Shown: positions 25,035-33,642, counted from the first letter of the stretch. The stretch is DNA of 52,029 nucleotides from JAOADN01 sp049323795 (GCA_049323795.1 JBMOOH010000054.1:1-52029); one strand, 5' to 3'. Numbers and translations: made by a program. The notes: generated by a model not told the origin, from the letters alone.

Positions 25035-25080
25035 TGCTCCACTGGATTTGATCTGCCACGCCAGGAAGCCGTTGTGGCAG
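25035..25080 (-). promoter_or_regulatory. SAM/SAH riboswitch upstream of metK
   Basis: On the minus strand a 7-bp stem, CTGCCAC / GTGGCAG (25074-25080 with 25053-25059), encloses AACGGCTTCCTGGC. TGGAGCA (25035-25041) follows 11 nt later and overlaps the metK ribosome binding region. The pattern CACAACGGCTTCCTGGCGTG then TGGAGCA is what I know as the SAM/SAH riboswitch, a small pseudoknot RNA found before metK in Rhodobacterales. The start codon is at 25028, 6 bp after TGGAGCA, so control should be translational. Confidence 0.92.
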
Positions 25081-25116
25081 AAGGTAGCGCCTGCCTAGCG
25101 GCCCGGACCGGTGCGG

Positions 25117-26640
25117 TCAACCGGCGACCCGGCGCCGGGACATCGCGAGCGCCATCAGGCCAAGAACGATCGCGACTGTTGCAGGCCAGTCACCAGCGGC
25201 CGCATACGGGGTCCGGGGAAGCGACGGCGGCACATCGGCGTCGATGAAGCCGTCGGTGTTGAGCGCAAGCGTCTGCAGCAGACGCCCCCTGGCGTCGATC
25301 ACCGCCGAGACCCCGGTATTGGCCGAGCGCAGCGCCGGCAGACCCTGTTCCACGGCGCGCAGCCGCAGCTGCGCGAGATGCTGGTAGGGCCCGGCAAGGT
25401 TCCCGAACCACCCGTCGTTGGTGATCTGGAGGATCCAGTCCGCGCGTTCCGGCGCCGCGTTGAGATAGGCCGGAAAGATCCCTTCGTAGCAGATGAGCGG
25501 CAGGACCTTTCCAGCCGGCCCGAGGTCGAGCACGCGGGTGCCCGTTCCGAAGGCGTAGCCGAATCCCTCCTGCGCGGCAAAGGCCCGGATGCCGAAGGCT
25601 CGGGCGAGTTCGCCGAGCGGCATGTATTCCCCGAACGGCGTCAGGCGGGTCTTGTCGTAGATCTCCGCGACGCGCCCGAGGCTGTCGATCACGGCGAGGC
25701 TGTTGTAGTAGAGAACCCCCTCGGCCCGCTGGATCCCGAGCGCGACCGGGACGCCGCCCGAGGCCTCGATCATCTGGTCGAACAGGGGGGCGCTGTCGCC
25801 GAGAAGCCACGGCACCGCGGTCTCGGGCCAGACGATCAGGTCGAGCGGCCTGCCCTGCGCGGCCGCAGTCGCCCGCATCTGGCGCTCGATGAACACCCGC
25901 CACATGCCTTCCTGCCACTTCAGCGCCTGCGTCGCGTTCGGCTGGACAAGGCGCACGCGGATCGCCGGATCGCGCGGCGCGTCGGGCGCGGCGAGGCGAA
26001 GGCTGCCCCAGACCCAGACCGGCGCGATGAGGGCCACGGCCGCCGCCGCGCCGACCGCGCGTCCGCGCCCCGTGCGGCCCAGTGCCGGAAGCGCCGCGGC
26101 AAGCGTGGTCAGCAGCGAAAGCCCCACCGCACCGACCAGCGCCGCCGCCTGCATCACCGGGCTGCCGACCCAGACATGACCGACGAGCGCCCAGGGGAAA
26201 CCCGTGAAGACATAGCCCCGGATCAGGTCGGCGAGCGCAAGGCCGAGGGCAAAGCCCAGTGCCCGGCCGGCGGCCCCCCGTCCCACCGATGCGACCGCTC
26301 CGGCCAGCGCCCAGAAGAGCGCCATCCCGCCCGCCATGAAGAAGAGCGCGAAGGGGGCCATCCAGCCGAACTTTTCCGGCTCGACCAGGAACGGCTCGAC
26401 GATCCAGGAGAGCGCCGCCGCGAAATACCCCGCCCCGGCCAGCCAGCCGAGCCAGATGCGCCGGCCGGCGCCGGGTTCGCCCGCCACCGCCGCGGTCAGT
26501 ACCGCAAGCGCGGGCAGCGTCACCCACCAGAACTGAAGCGGCGCCTGCCCCGACGCCATCGCCACGCCGAGGGCCACTGCGACAAACGACGCCCGGGCGC
26601 CAGGCAGGGCCGCGAACGCCTTCCGGAAAGGATGCCGCAT
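25117..26640 (-). CDS. lnt: Apolipoprotein N-acyltransferase
   Basis: The 507-residue inner-membrane protein adds the third acyl chain to lipoproteins. The N-terminal half has six or so membrane segments (LPALAVLTAAVAG, LALADLIRGYVFTGFPWALVGHVW). The C-terminal nitrilase domain carries the triad: Glu in TRLTPFGEYMPLGEL, the Lys region and Cys in LICYEGIFPAYL, with ITNDGWFGNLAGPYQHLAQ. It follows the corC-like gene by 3 bp and precedes metK, within a phoH-ybeY-corC-lnt block. Confidence 0.95.
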   Translation of the reverse strand: MRHPFRKAFAALPGARASFVAVALGVAMASGQAPLQFWWVTLPALAVLTAAVAGEPGAGRRIWLGWLAGAGYFAAALSWIVEPFLVEPEKFGWMAPFALFFMAGGMALFWALAGAVASVGRGAAGRALGFALGLALADLIRGYVFTGFPWALVGHVWVGSPVMQAAALVGAVGLSLLTTLAAALPALGRTGRGRAVGAAAAVALIAPVWVWGSLRLAAPDAPRDPAIRVRLVQPNATQALKWQEGMWRVFIERQMRATAAAQGRPLDLIVWPETAVPWLLGDSAPLFDQMIEASGGVPVALGIQRAEGVLYYNSLAVIDSLGRVAEIYDKTRLTPFGEYMPLGELARAFGIRAFAAQEGFGYAFGTGTRVLDLGPAGKVLPLICYEGIFPAYLNAAPERADWILQITNDGWFGNLAGPYQHLAQLRLRAVEQGLPALRSANTGVSAVIDARGRLLQTLALNTDGFIDADVPPSLPRTPYAAAGDWPATVAIVLGLMALAMSRRRVAG

Positions 26641-26643
26641 GGA

Positions 26644-27534
26644 TCAGGCCGCCCTCCGCGGCAGCCGCACGCGCAGCCGCTTGATCCGGCGGGGATCGGC
26701 GTCCACCACCTCGAACTCGACCCCGCCCGCATGCGGAATCACCTCTCCGCGCGCAGGAACCCTGCCGGTGAGCATGAACACAAGTCCCCCCAGTGTATCG
26801 ACCTCTTCGTCCTGGTCCTCGGCCGCGAGTTTCATTCCGATCTCGGTTTCGAACTCGTCGAGCGGCGCGCGCGCCTGAACGAGATACTGTCCCGGCTTCT
26901 CGAGAATCCAGAGGCCCGCCTCGGACGTATCGTGCTCGTCCTCGATCTCGCCCACCACCTGTTCCAGCAGGTCCTCGAGGGTCACAAGCCCGTCGACGCC
27001 GCCGTATTCGTCGATGACGAGCGCCATGTGGATCCGGCCCGACTGCATCTTCTGCAGAAGCACGCCGATCGGCATCGACGGCGGGGCGAACAGAAGCGGC
27101 CTGAGCATCTTGCGCAGCGAGTAGCGCGGCTTCGGGTCGCTGAACGCCTGCTGCAGGGCAAGGTCCTTCAGATGGATGAGCCCGAGAGGACTGTCGAGCG
27201 TCCCCTTGTACACGGGCAGCCGCGAGAAGCCGCTGTCGCGGAACGTCCTTACCAGATCATCCAGCGCGATCGTCACCGGCACGGCGACGATCTCGACCTT
27301 GGGGATCGCCACGTCGTCCACGCGCATCCGCCGCAGGTTCCCGATCCCGTGCGAGACCGGGGCCGCCGGTGCGGCGGGCAAGGGCGGGGCGGTCGTCCCG
27401 GCCTCGGTCTCCCCGGCGGGGGCGGCAGGCGAGAAGACGTTGAGGATCCGTCCCAGCAGGCTTCGCTGCCCGCTGCCGTCGCACTGTTCCCCGGTCTCGC
27501 CCGACGACGGAGGGGTGTCTGTGGTGGCGTTCAT
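26644..27534 (-). CDS. CBS-domain transporter-associated protein (CorC/hemolysin C family)
   Basis: This soluble protein has 296 residues from MNATTDTPPSSGE (ATG at 27534 after GGAAAGGA). An upstream in-frame start adds 5 residues. Two CBS motifs (MRVDDVAIPKVEIVAVP...FSRLPVYKGTLDSPLGLIHLKDL and the pair ending VIDEYGGVDGLVTLEDLLEQVVGEI) are followed by a CorC_HlyC domain (YLVQARAPLDEFETEIG...DTLGGLVFMLTGRVPARGEVI). Family members are linked to Mg/Co handling. The gene abuts lnt and follows ybeY, as in many Proteobacteria. Confidence 0.92.
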   Translation of the reverse strand: MNATTDTPPSSGETGEQCDGSGQRSLLGRILNVFSPAAPAGETEAGTTAPPLPAAPAAPVSHGIGNLRRMRVDDVAIPKVEIVAVPVTIALDDLVRTFRDSGFSRLPVYKGTLDSPLGLIHLKDLALQQAFSDPKPRYSLRKMLRPLLFAPPSMPIGVLLQKMQSGRIHMALVIDEYGGVDGLVTLEDLLEQVVGEIEDEHDTSEAGLWILEKPGQYLVQARAPLDEFETEIGMKLAAEDQDEEVDTLGGLVFMLTGRVPARGEVIPHAGGVEFEVVDADPRRIKRLRVRLPRRAA

Positions 27535-27594
27535 CGTTCCTTTCCGCACGCCACGGGCCCGGCCCGGCGAAAGCGGGCGGGCACGCTGCGGCGT

Positions 27595-28101
27595 TCACTC
27601 ATAGGGATCCGCGAGACCCATTCCGCCTAATATCCGCACCTCGATGCCTTCCATCAAGTGCGCATCCCCGTCCCTCACGTGATCGTAGCCCAGAAGGTGC
27701 AGGGTGCCATGTACCAGGAGATGTGTGACATGGGCACGAAGATCCTTTTGCTGTTCTGCCGCCTCGCGCGCGCAGGTCTCCCAGGCGATGGCGATGTCGC
27801 CCAGTTCCTGCGGCATGCCGGGCGTCCCCGGCTGCGGGCGCTGCGGGGCGCCGCCGTCCGCCGCCGGGGCCAGCGCCCCGGCGGGCCAGGACAGCACGTT
27901 CGTCGGCTGCGGCTTGCCCCGGAAATCGGCGTTCAGGTCGGCGATCCGGGCGTCGGAACAGCCCAGAAGGCTGATCTCGAACCCTTCCCCGGACAGCCCC
28001 AGACCGGCCAGCGTCCGCCGCGCGACGGTTTCGGCCAGTTCGGCCAGACCGAAACCGTCCCATCGCGCGTCCTCGATCAGGGTGTCAACCAGCGGCTCCA
28101 T
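27595..28101 (-). CDS. ybeY: Endoribonuclease YbeY
   Basis: The 168-residue metallo-RNase processes rRNA 3' ends and takes part in ribosome quality control. The zinc-binding HGTLHLLGYDH, preceded by RAHVTHLLV, and NADFRGKPQPTNVLSWP are diagnostic. The start at 28101 gives MEPLVDTLIEDARWD. Its normal upstream partner phoH lies beyond an inserted methyltransferase gene, with 984 bp between them. Confidence 0.95.
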   Translation of the reverse strand: MEPLVDTLIEDARWDGFGLAELAETVARRTLAGLGLSGEGFEISLLGCSDARIADLNADFRGKPQPTNVLSWPAGALAPAADGGAPQRPQPGTPGMPQELGDIAIAWETCAREAAEQQKDLRAHVTHLLVHGTLHLLGYDHVRDGDAHLMEGIEVRILGGMGLADPYE

Positions 28102-28190
28102 CGTCCTTTAGTGAAGTGGAGAAGCACGGATCCGATGTCAACGCGCAAGTCAGCTCTCCGGCACCCGCTCTGCCGCCGGTTTTGGTCGCT

Positions 28191-29006
28191 TCATGGCGGC
28201 GTCCGGGCCAGGCGCTCCCGCGCGGTTCGGGCGTAGGCCGCGTCGATTTCGAAACCGAATCCGGAAAGCCCGAGCCTGGCCGCCGCGACGAGAGTCGTCC
28301 CCGTCCCAAGGAAGGGGTCGAGCACGACGGCATCGTCCTTCCCGTGCAGCTTGATGCAGCGTTCGGGGAGCTCTACCGGAAAACCTGCCGGATGGTCGAA
28401 CTTCTGCGACTTCGACCGGACTGTCTTGTAGGGAATGAACCAGGTGTTGCCCGCACAGCGCCTGTCGCGGACATGGCCCCAGCGCGCAATGTTGCTCTTG
28501 TCCTTGAAGGGCACGCCAACGGCCAGACGATCGACGCTCGCGCATCCATCCCTCGTGAAATGGAAAATCGTCTCGTGATTGTTGTTCAGGAAGCGGCGGC
28601 TCGAAATCGGCTTGAAGTGGCCGAAGGTCTCTTCCCCGATCGAGATCGATTTGACCCACGAGATCGTGTTTTGCAACACGAAGTCGCCCCGAAAGACGTT
28701 TGCGACATCGCTGGCTATCCAGGGATCGGCACCGGTGGAGCCGATGTTCAGAAAGACCGAACCATCCTTCCGCAAGACACGGACAAGTTCACGGGAAACC
28801 GACGCCATCCACGAAAGATACTCTTCCCGTGGCCTCCGGTCGTCGTATTCACCATAGCGGACCCCGATATTGTAGGGGGGGGAGGTGACGACCACGTCAA
28901 TACAAGAGTCGCGAAGGCGCGACATCAGGGCCAGGCAGTCCCCGACCTCCACCACAAGCGACCGGCGGCCTTGACCGACCTCGGGAATCTGACGATCGAA
29001 CGCCAC
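28191..29006 (-). CDS. Orphan site-specific DNA methyltransferase (beta-class)
   Basis: The 271-residue SAM-dependent DNA methyltransferase has catalytic motif IV TSPPYN (41-46) preceding SAM motif I DPFLGTGTTLVAAARLG (from about 230), the beta-class order. TSPPYN occurs in N4-cytosine and some N6-adenine enzymes, so the base is undecided. It begins at a GTG (29006). No restriction endonuclease is nearby. It splits the usual phoH-ybeY pair, its codon use appears less GC-extreme than its neighbours', and a 10-bp direct repeat lies upstream of its start. Horizontal acquisition is likely. Confidence 0.9.
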   Translation of the reverse strand: MAFDRQIPEVGQGRRSLVVEVGDCLALMSRLRDSCIDVVVTSPPYNIGVRYGEYDDRRPREEYLSWMASVSRELVRVLRKDGSVFLNIGSTGADPWIASDVANVFRGDFVLQNTISWVKSISIGEETFGHFKPISSRRFLNNNHETIFHFTRDGCASVDRLAVGVPFKDKSNIARWGHVRDRRCAGNTWFIPYKTVRSKSQKFDHPAGFPVELPERCIKLHGKDDAVVLDPFLGTGTTLVAAARLGLSGFGFEIDAAYARTARERLARTPP

Positions 29007-29046
29007 CTGGAGCCCCCTGATCTGCTACATGTATGCTACACTGCCC

Positions 29047-29096
29047 CAGGCGACTCAAGCTATAGTCAAGAACCGGTGAACAGTCTCAGGCGACTC
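29047..29096. repeat. 10-bp direct repeat next to the methyltransferase insertion
   Basis: CAGGCGACTC occurs at 29047-29056 and again at 29087-29096, where it contains the phoH stop codon. It may mark a duplication formed when the methyltransferase gene entered. No matching copy is obvious at the ybeY end. Confidence 0.4.
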
Positions 29097-30102
29097 CATC
29101 GTCGCGGTCATAGGCCTCGATGATGCGGCCGACAAGCGCATGGCGGACGACGTCCCGCGCGGTGAAGTAGTTGAAGCTGACGCCCTTCACGTCCTTCAGG
29201 ATGCGCTCGGCGTCCTGAAGGCCGCTCGTCGTGCCGCGCGGAAGGTCCACCTGGGTCCGGTCGCCGGTGACGACCATCCGGCTGCCTTCGCCGAGACGGG
29301 TGAGGAACATCTTCATCTGCATGGTCGTCGCGTTCTGCGCCTCGTCGAGAACGATGAATGCCGACGACAGGGTCCGCCCCCGCATGAAGGCGAGGGGCGC
29401 GATCTCGATGCGCTTGTCGGCGATCAGCTTTTCCACCTGCTTGGCCGGCAGGAAATCGTTCAGCGCGTCGTAGAGCGGCTGCATGTAGGGATCGACCTTC
29501 TCCTTCATGTCGCCGGGAAGGAAGCCGAGCCGCTCTCCCGCCTCGACCGCCGGGCGGCTGAGGACGAGCCGGTCCACATGGCCCCCGATCAGCATCGTCA
29601 CGCCGACCGCCACCGCAAGGTAGGTCTTGCCCGTTCCCGCCGGTCCGATGCCGAAGGCCAGTTCGTGCTGGAACAGGTTCCTGACATAGGCCTTCTGCGC
29701 CTCGGTCCGCGGCTCGACCTGCTTCTTGCGGGTGCGGATCTCGAACCGTCCGGCCTGGAACATCTCGAGCTGGTCGTCGAGCGAAGGCATTGGCACGTCG
29801 GTCGCGGCGCCCATGCGGATCGCGGCATCCACATCGCCCGCCTCGATCGTCCGCCCCCCCTCGAGGCGCGCATAGAGCGACCCGATCACGCCGGCCGCCT
29901 GCGTGCGCGCCTCCTCGGGGCCCACCACGGCCAGATGGTTACCGCGCCGCAGGACATGAACGCCGAGTTGATGCTCGATCTGGGCGAGGTTGCGGTCGAA
30001 CTCGCCGCAGAGGTCGATGAGGAGACGGTTGTTCGGGAACTCGAGAAGCGTTTCGTGGACGTCCTCGGACTGCGGCGGGGGGGTCAGCGCGCTTATGCCC
30101 AA
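29086..30102 (-). CDS. phoH: PhoH family ATPase
   Basis: The protein has 338 residues from a TTG at 30102, which follows GAGGAGA by 6 bases; the ATG frame at 30336 adds 78 unconserved residues. An N-terminal KH-like segment (FPNNRLLIDLCGEFDRNLAQIEHQLGVHVLRRGN) precedes the P-loop GPAGTGKTYLAVAVG. Walker B is AFIVLDEAQN and the family block is RMVVTGDRTQVDLPRG. PhoH proteins couple ATPase and RNA-related functions and usually travel with ybeY. miaB lies further upstream on the same strand. Confidence 0.93.
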   Translation of the reverse strand: MGISALTPPPQSEDVHETLLEFPNNRLLIDLCGEFDRNLAQIEHQLGVHVLRRGNHLAVVGPEEARTQAAGVIGSLYARLEGGRTIEAGDVDAAIRMGAATDVPMPSLDDQLEMFQAGRFEIRTRKKQVEPRTEAQKAYVRNLFQHELAFGIGPAGTGKTYLAVAVGVTMLIGGHVDRLVLSRPAVEAGERLGFLPGDMKEKVDPYMQPLYDALNDFLPAKQVEKLIADKRIEIAPLAFMRGRTLSSAFIVLDEAQNATTMQMKMFLTRLGEGSRMVVTGDRTQVDLPRGTTSGLQDAERILKDVKGVSFNYFTARDVVRHALVGRIIEAYDRDDGVA

Positions 30103-30205
30103 ACAAGTCTCCTCAGGTGCGGGGGCCTCGGGGAAATGCTGCCCTCTTGCGGACCATAACGCAAGACAGGGGTTGCGATTGCATCCGGAACGCGGCGCGG
30201 GCCGG

Positions 30206-30505
30206 TCAGAAGATCTTCGAGAACGGGCTGCCCGCCCTGTAGGGCCCGGTCGCATACCCGGCGCCCGGCCTGCCGGAACAGACGGGCCGCCCCTGATCGT
30301 CGAGGCGGGCCGAGAGATAGCCCTCGTAGCCGTCATCGATGATCCAGTGGTCGCATCCCTCCGGGTCGATCCAGATGCCGGCCTTCAGCTCCTTCAGCGA
30401 CTTCGCGTCGAGGCCGTAGTCGCGGGTCTTGTCGGTGCCGTTGCCTTCGCAGGCGGCAAGCACCGCGACAACCAGCATCCCGAAAGAGATCGGCCCCTTG
30501 CGCAT
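30206..30505 (-). CDS. Small lipoprotein with WxDPxGCxHW module
   Basis: The 99-residue product starts at 30505 (MRKGPISFGMLVVAVLAAC). The LAAC lipobox predicts an outer-membrane or periplasmic lipoprotein. Its core AGIWIDPEGCDHWIIDDGYEGY followed by RLDDQGRPVC is nearly the same as a segment of the adjacent OmpA-like protein. Two conserved cysteines could form a disulfide. It lies 10 bp after the OmpA-like gene, so the two are probably co-transcribed. Confidence 0.75.
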   Translation of the reverse strand: MRKGPISFGMLVVAVLAACEGNGTDKTRDYGLDAKSLKELKAGIWIDPEGCDHWIIDDGYEGYLSARLDDQGRPVCSGRPGAGYATGPYRAGSPFSKIF

Positions 30506-30515
30506 CCCGCCCCCC

Positions 30516-31079
30516 TCACTTCTCGCAGAAGATTTCCACGCGGCGGTTCTTGGCCCTGCCGGCCGCCGTCGCATTGCTCGCAACCGGCTGGGCCTCGCCG
30601 TACCCGGCGACCGAGGTGATCTTCACCCCGGCGGCCCTGGCGATCTCTGCCACCGCATCGGCACGCGCCTCGGACAGCGTCATGTTCGACGCGGCACTGC
30701 CGTCCGCGTCCGTGTGGCCCGAGATCGCGTAGGCCCTGGCCTTGCCCGACTGGAAGAAGGCGTCGAGCGTCTTGCGGCCCCGGTCGCTGATCCTGCTGCT
30801 GCCCGGCGCGAACAGGATGTCGGCCGGCATCTGCGCGCAGGAGAGGGTGCGGTTGCAGATGGGTTTGCCCTGGCGGTCCAGACGGATGTCCATGAACCCG
30901 CGCTGGCCGTCATCCATCACCCAGTGCTCGCACCCGTCGGGATCGACCCAGATCGCGGGCGCGTAGGGGTCTCCGGCGGCGAGATCCTGCCGGGCCGACG
31001 CCGGCAGAGCCAGCGCAAGCCCGAGAGAGAGGCCCCCCGCCGCCTTGACGATGCTTCCGAAGCTTCTGTGCCGGACCAT
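30516..31079 (-). CDS. OmpA-family protein with WxDPxGCxHW module
   Basis: The 187-residue exported protein has a signal peptide (from MVRHRSF, cleaved near ALPASA). Next is the module AIWVDPDGCEHWVMDDGQRG...DRQGKPIC (about 45-80), then an OmpA-type peptidoglycan-binding domain (PADILFAPGSSRISDRGRKTLDAFF, ISGHTDADGSAASNMTLSEARADAV, GYGEAQPVASNATAAGRAKNRRVEI). It would anchor to the cell wall in the periplasm. The start at 31079 places the signal peptide correctly; a longer frame begins at 31169. Confidence 0.88.
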   Translation of the reverse strand: MVRHRSFGSIVKAAGGLSLGLALALPASARQDLAAGDPYAPAIWVDPDGCEHWVMDDGQRGFMDIRLDRQGKPICNRTLSCAQMPADILFAPGSSRISDRGRKTLDAFFQSGKARAYAISGHTDADGSAASNMTLSEARADAVAEIARAAGVKITSVAGYGEAQPVASNATAAGRAKNRRVEIFCEK

Positions 31080-31272
31080 GCATCCCCTCCGCCCGCAGCC
31101 CGCGCCCAATGGCGCGCCTCGCTGCCAGACTAATGGGCAGAACATTGTGTGAAAAGCCCAAATGTCCAACCATTGTGTCCGGGCGCAGAGGCAGCGCTAC
31201 TTCTTTGATGCAGACGATGCGGGCAGCGCACCGGCACCCCGGCCGACGAAGCCGCCGCTCAGGCCGAATCGG

Positions 31273-32598
31273 TCAGAGAACCTCGCCCGCCAGGGAGTTC
31301 GGAGCGCTGGCGGTGATCCGCACCCGCGCGATGTCGCCCGCCCGGGGCAGGCGCCCGGCAGGCGCGGTGGCGTGAACCGCGTGCAGGTACTCGGACTTTC
31401 CGCCGACCTGCCCCGCGATCCGGCCCGGCTTCTCGAACAGGACCATGACCTCACGTCCGACCATCGCCCGCTGCGCCGCCTGCTGCTGTTCGGCGATCAG
31501 CGCCTGGAGCGCGTGGAGACGCGCATCGGCCATGTCGGCCGGCACGCCCGGCCTTTCCGCGGCCGGCGTGCCCGGCCGCGCCGAATACCTGAACGAAAAC
31601 GCCGACCCGAACCCGACCGCGCGGATCAGATCCATCGTCGCCTCGAAATCGGCATCCGTCTCGCCCGGAAAGCCCACGATGAAATCCGACGACAGCAGGA
31701 TGTCGGGCCGCGCGGCGCGGATGCGCCCGACCAGCCGCAGGTACTGCTCGGCGGTGTGCCTGCGGTTCATCGCCTTCAGGATCCGGTCCGACCCCGACTG
31801 CACCGGCAGGTGCAGGTAGGGCATCAGCTTCGGCTCGTCGCCATGCGCGGCGACGAGGTCGTCGTCCATGTCGTTGGGGTGGCTCGTCGTGTAGCGGATA
31901 CGGTCGAGGCCGTCGATCTTCGCCAGGTCCCGCACCAGCCGCGCCAGGCCCCAGTCCCCGCCCGCGCCCGCGCCGTGGTAGGCGTTCACGTTCTGCCCGA
32001 GCAGCGTGATCTCGCGGACGCCCTTTTCCACCAGCCTGCGCGCTTCCGACAGGATGCGGTCCGCCGGACGGCTGACTTCGGCCCCGCGGGTATAGGGCAC
32101 CACGCAGAACGAACAGAACTTGTCGCAGCCCTCCTGCACCGTCAGGAAGGCGGTGGGGCGGGCCGGGACGGGGCGTTCGGGCAGATGCTCGAACTTGTCC
32201 TCGGCCGGAAACTCGGTGTCGACCACCTGCCGCCCCTGCCCCGCCGCCTTCGCCATGGCGGGCAGCCGGTGATAGCTCTGCGGGCCCACCACCAGATCGA
32301 CCAGCGGCATCCGCCGGAGGATCTCCCCGCCCTCGGCCTGCGCGACGCAGCCCGCGACCCCGATCTTCAGGTCCGGCCGGGCTTCCTTCAGCGGCTTCAG
32401 CCGCCCGAGGTCGGAATAGACCTTCTCGGCCGCCTTCTCGCGGATGTGGCAGGTGTTCAAGAGCACCATGTCCGCATCGTCGGGGCTGTCCGTCGCCACA
32501 TAGCCCTCGGCGCCCATGGCCTCGGCCATGCGCTCGCTGTCATAGACGTTCATCTGACAGCCGTAGGTCTTGATGAAGAGCTTCTTCGGGGCGGACAC
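31273..32598 (-). CDS. miaB: tRNA-2-methylthio-N6-dimethylallyladenosine synthase
   Basis: This 441-residue methylthiotransferase starts at a GTG (32598; MSAPKKLFIKTYGCQMNVYDSERM). The N-terminal Fe-S cysteines lie in YGCQMN, NTCHIREKA and AGCVAQAEG, and the radical-SAM CxxxCxxC in EGCDKFCSFCVVPYTRG. A C-terminal TRAM domain ends ARVRITASAPNSLAGEVL. It completes A37 modification of tRNAs reading UNN codons. It is upstream of phoH, the common miaB-phoH-ybeY order with a few genes inserted. Confidence 0.96.
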   Translation of the reverse strand: MSAPKKLFIKTYGCQMNVYDSERMAEAMGAEGYVATDSPDDADMVLLNTCHIREKAAEKVYSDLGRLKPLKEARPDLKIGVAGCVAQAEGGEILRRMPLVDLVVGPQSYHRLPAMAKAAGQGRQVVDTEFPAEDKFEHLPERPVPARPTAFLTVQEGCDKFCSFCVVPYTRGAEVSRPADRILSEARRLVEKGVREITLLGQNVNAYHGAGAGGDWGLARLVRDLAKIDGLDRIRYTTSHPNDMDDDLVAAHGDEPKLMPYLHLPVQSGSDRILKAMNRRHTAEQYLRLVGRIRAARPDILLSSDFIVGFPGETDADFEATMDLIRAVGFGSAFSFRYSARPGTPAAERPGVPADMADARLHALQALIAEQQQAAQRAMVGREVMVLFEKPGRIAGQVGGKSEYLHAVHATAPAGRLPRAGDIARVRITASAPNSLAGEVL

Positions 32599-32737
32599 GG
32601 CGAACCTCGCGGCGATCCGCGGTTCCCTAGCGCAATCCCCGGTCCCGATGCAATCAGCGCGGGGTTGAATTGGCCCGGCGCTTGACCGAATCTCCACCCG
32701 CCCGCGGCAGGAACGGGCCGGACAGGCGGGACGGGTC

Positions 32738-33610
32738 ATGGAATTTGCGTCGATCGGCGATGCGGTGACGCGCGGGCGGGCGCTCCTCGCCGGCGGCCCC
32801 GTTGCGCTCGTCTTCATCGAGGATCCGGTCGAGATCGCCTCGACCCTCGACCACCACGTGCGCGCGGGCTTCCGGCATGTCTTCGCCTTCGTCCCGCCGG
32901 GCATCGACCTCTCGGCGGAGGACGGCACGAAGGTCCACACCGTCCGCTGCGACACGCGGGCGCCCGAAGCGGTGCCGAACGCGGTCAATGCGATGATCGC
33001 CGCCGCCCCTCCGGTGACCTGGTTCTTCTACTGCTACAACGCCGAATACCTGTTCCATCCCTTTTGCGAGACGCGGAACGTGCGCGAGATGATCGCCTTC
33101 CATGCCGAGGAACGGCGGGACGCGATGCTCACCTACGTGATCGACCTCTATGCGGCGGACCTCTCGGCGAACCCAAATGCGGTCAACCTGGCCGAGGCGA
33201 TGCTCGACAGATCGGGGTACTACGCGCTCGCCCGCCCCGACCCGGCACGGGACAACCACCCCAAGGAGCGGCAGCTCGACTTCTACGGCGGGCTCAGGTG
33301 GCGGTTCGAGGAGCACATCCCGAAGCTCCGCCGCCGGATCGACCGCATCTCGATCTTCCGCGCGCAGGCCGGCCTGAAACTCCTTCCCGACCACACCTTC
33401 AACGTGGAGGAATACAACACCTACGCCTGCCCCTGGCACCACAACATGACCGCCGCCGTCGCCTCGTTCCGCACCGCCAAGGCGCTCAAGACCAATCCCG
33501 GCAGCCGCTTCGCGATCTCGCGCTTCGCCTGGCACAACTCGGTCCGCTTCGAATGGTCGAGCCGGCAGCTCATGGACCTCGGCCTGATGGAGCCGGGCCA
33601 GTGGTTCTGA
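32738..33610 (+). CDS. Conserved protein, possibly glycosyltransferase-like
   Basis: This soluble protein of 290 residues begins MEFASIGDAVTRGRALLAGG. Segments such as YVIDLYAADLSANPNAVNL, RQLDFYGGLRWRFEEHIPKLRRRIDRISIFRA and the His/Trp-rich EEYNTYACPWHHNMTAAVASFRTAKAL look well ordered. They recall proteins annotated as glycosyltransferase family 2 in Rhodobacteraceae. I cannot confirm a DxD or other catalytic motif, so function is open. It has no signal peptide or membrane segment. The stop codon lies inside a 14-bp tandem repeat. Confidence 0.7.
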   Translation: MEFASIGDAVTRGRALLAGGPVALVFIEDPVEIASTLDHHVRAGFRHVFAFVPPGIDLSAEDGTKVHTVRCDTRAPEAVPNAVNAMIAAAPPVTWFFYCYNAEYLFHPFCETRNVREMIAFHAEERRDAMLTYVIDLYAADLSANPNAVNLAEAMLDRSGYYALARPDPARDNHPKERQLDFYGGLRWRFEEHIPKLRRRIDRISIFRAQAGLKLLPDHTFNVEEYNTYACPWHHNMTAAVASFRTAKALKTNPGSRFAISRFAWHNSVRFEWSSRQLMDLGLMEPGQWF

Positions 33611-33642
33611 GGCAGTGGTTCTGAGGCAGTGGTTCTGAGGCG
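33601..33642 (+). repeat. Three tandem copies of a 14-bp unit over a stop codon
   Basis: GTGGTTCTGAGGCA is repeated three times (last base G in copy 3). The first copy covers the final Trp-Phe-stop of the upstream gene. The copies look like a recent slippage duplication; extra units are downstream of the stop and so do not change the protein. Confidence 0.9.

Noticed and set aside
25111..27630. Plus-strand open frame of 839 codons opposite lnt, corC and ybeY
   Set aside because: Crosses three clear genes on the other strand and has no recognisable domain; a GC shadow.
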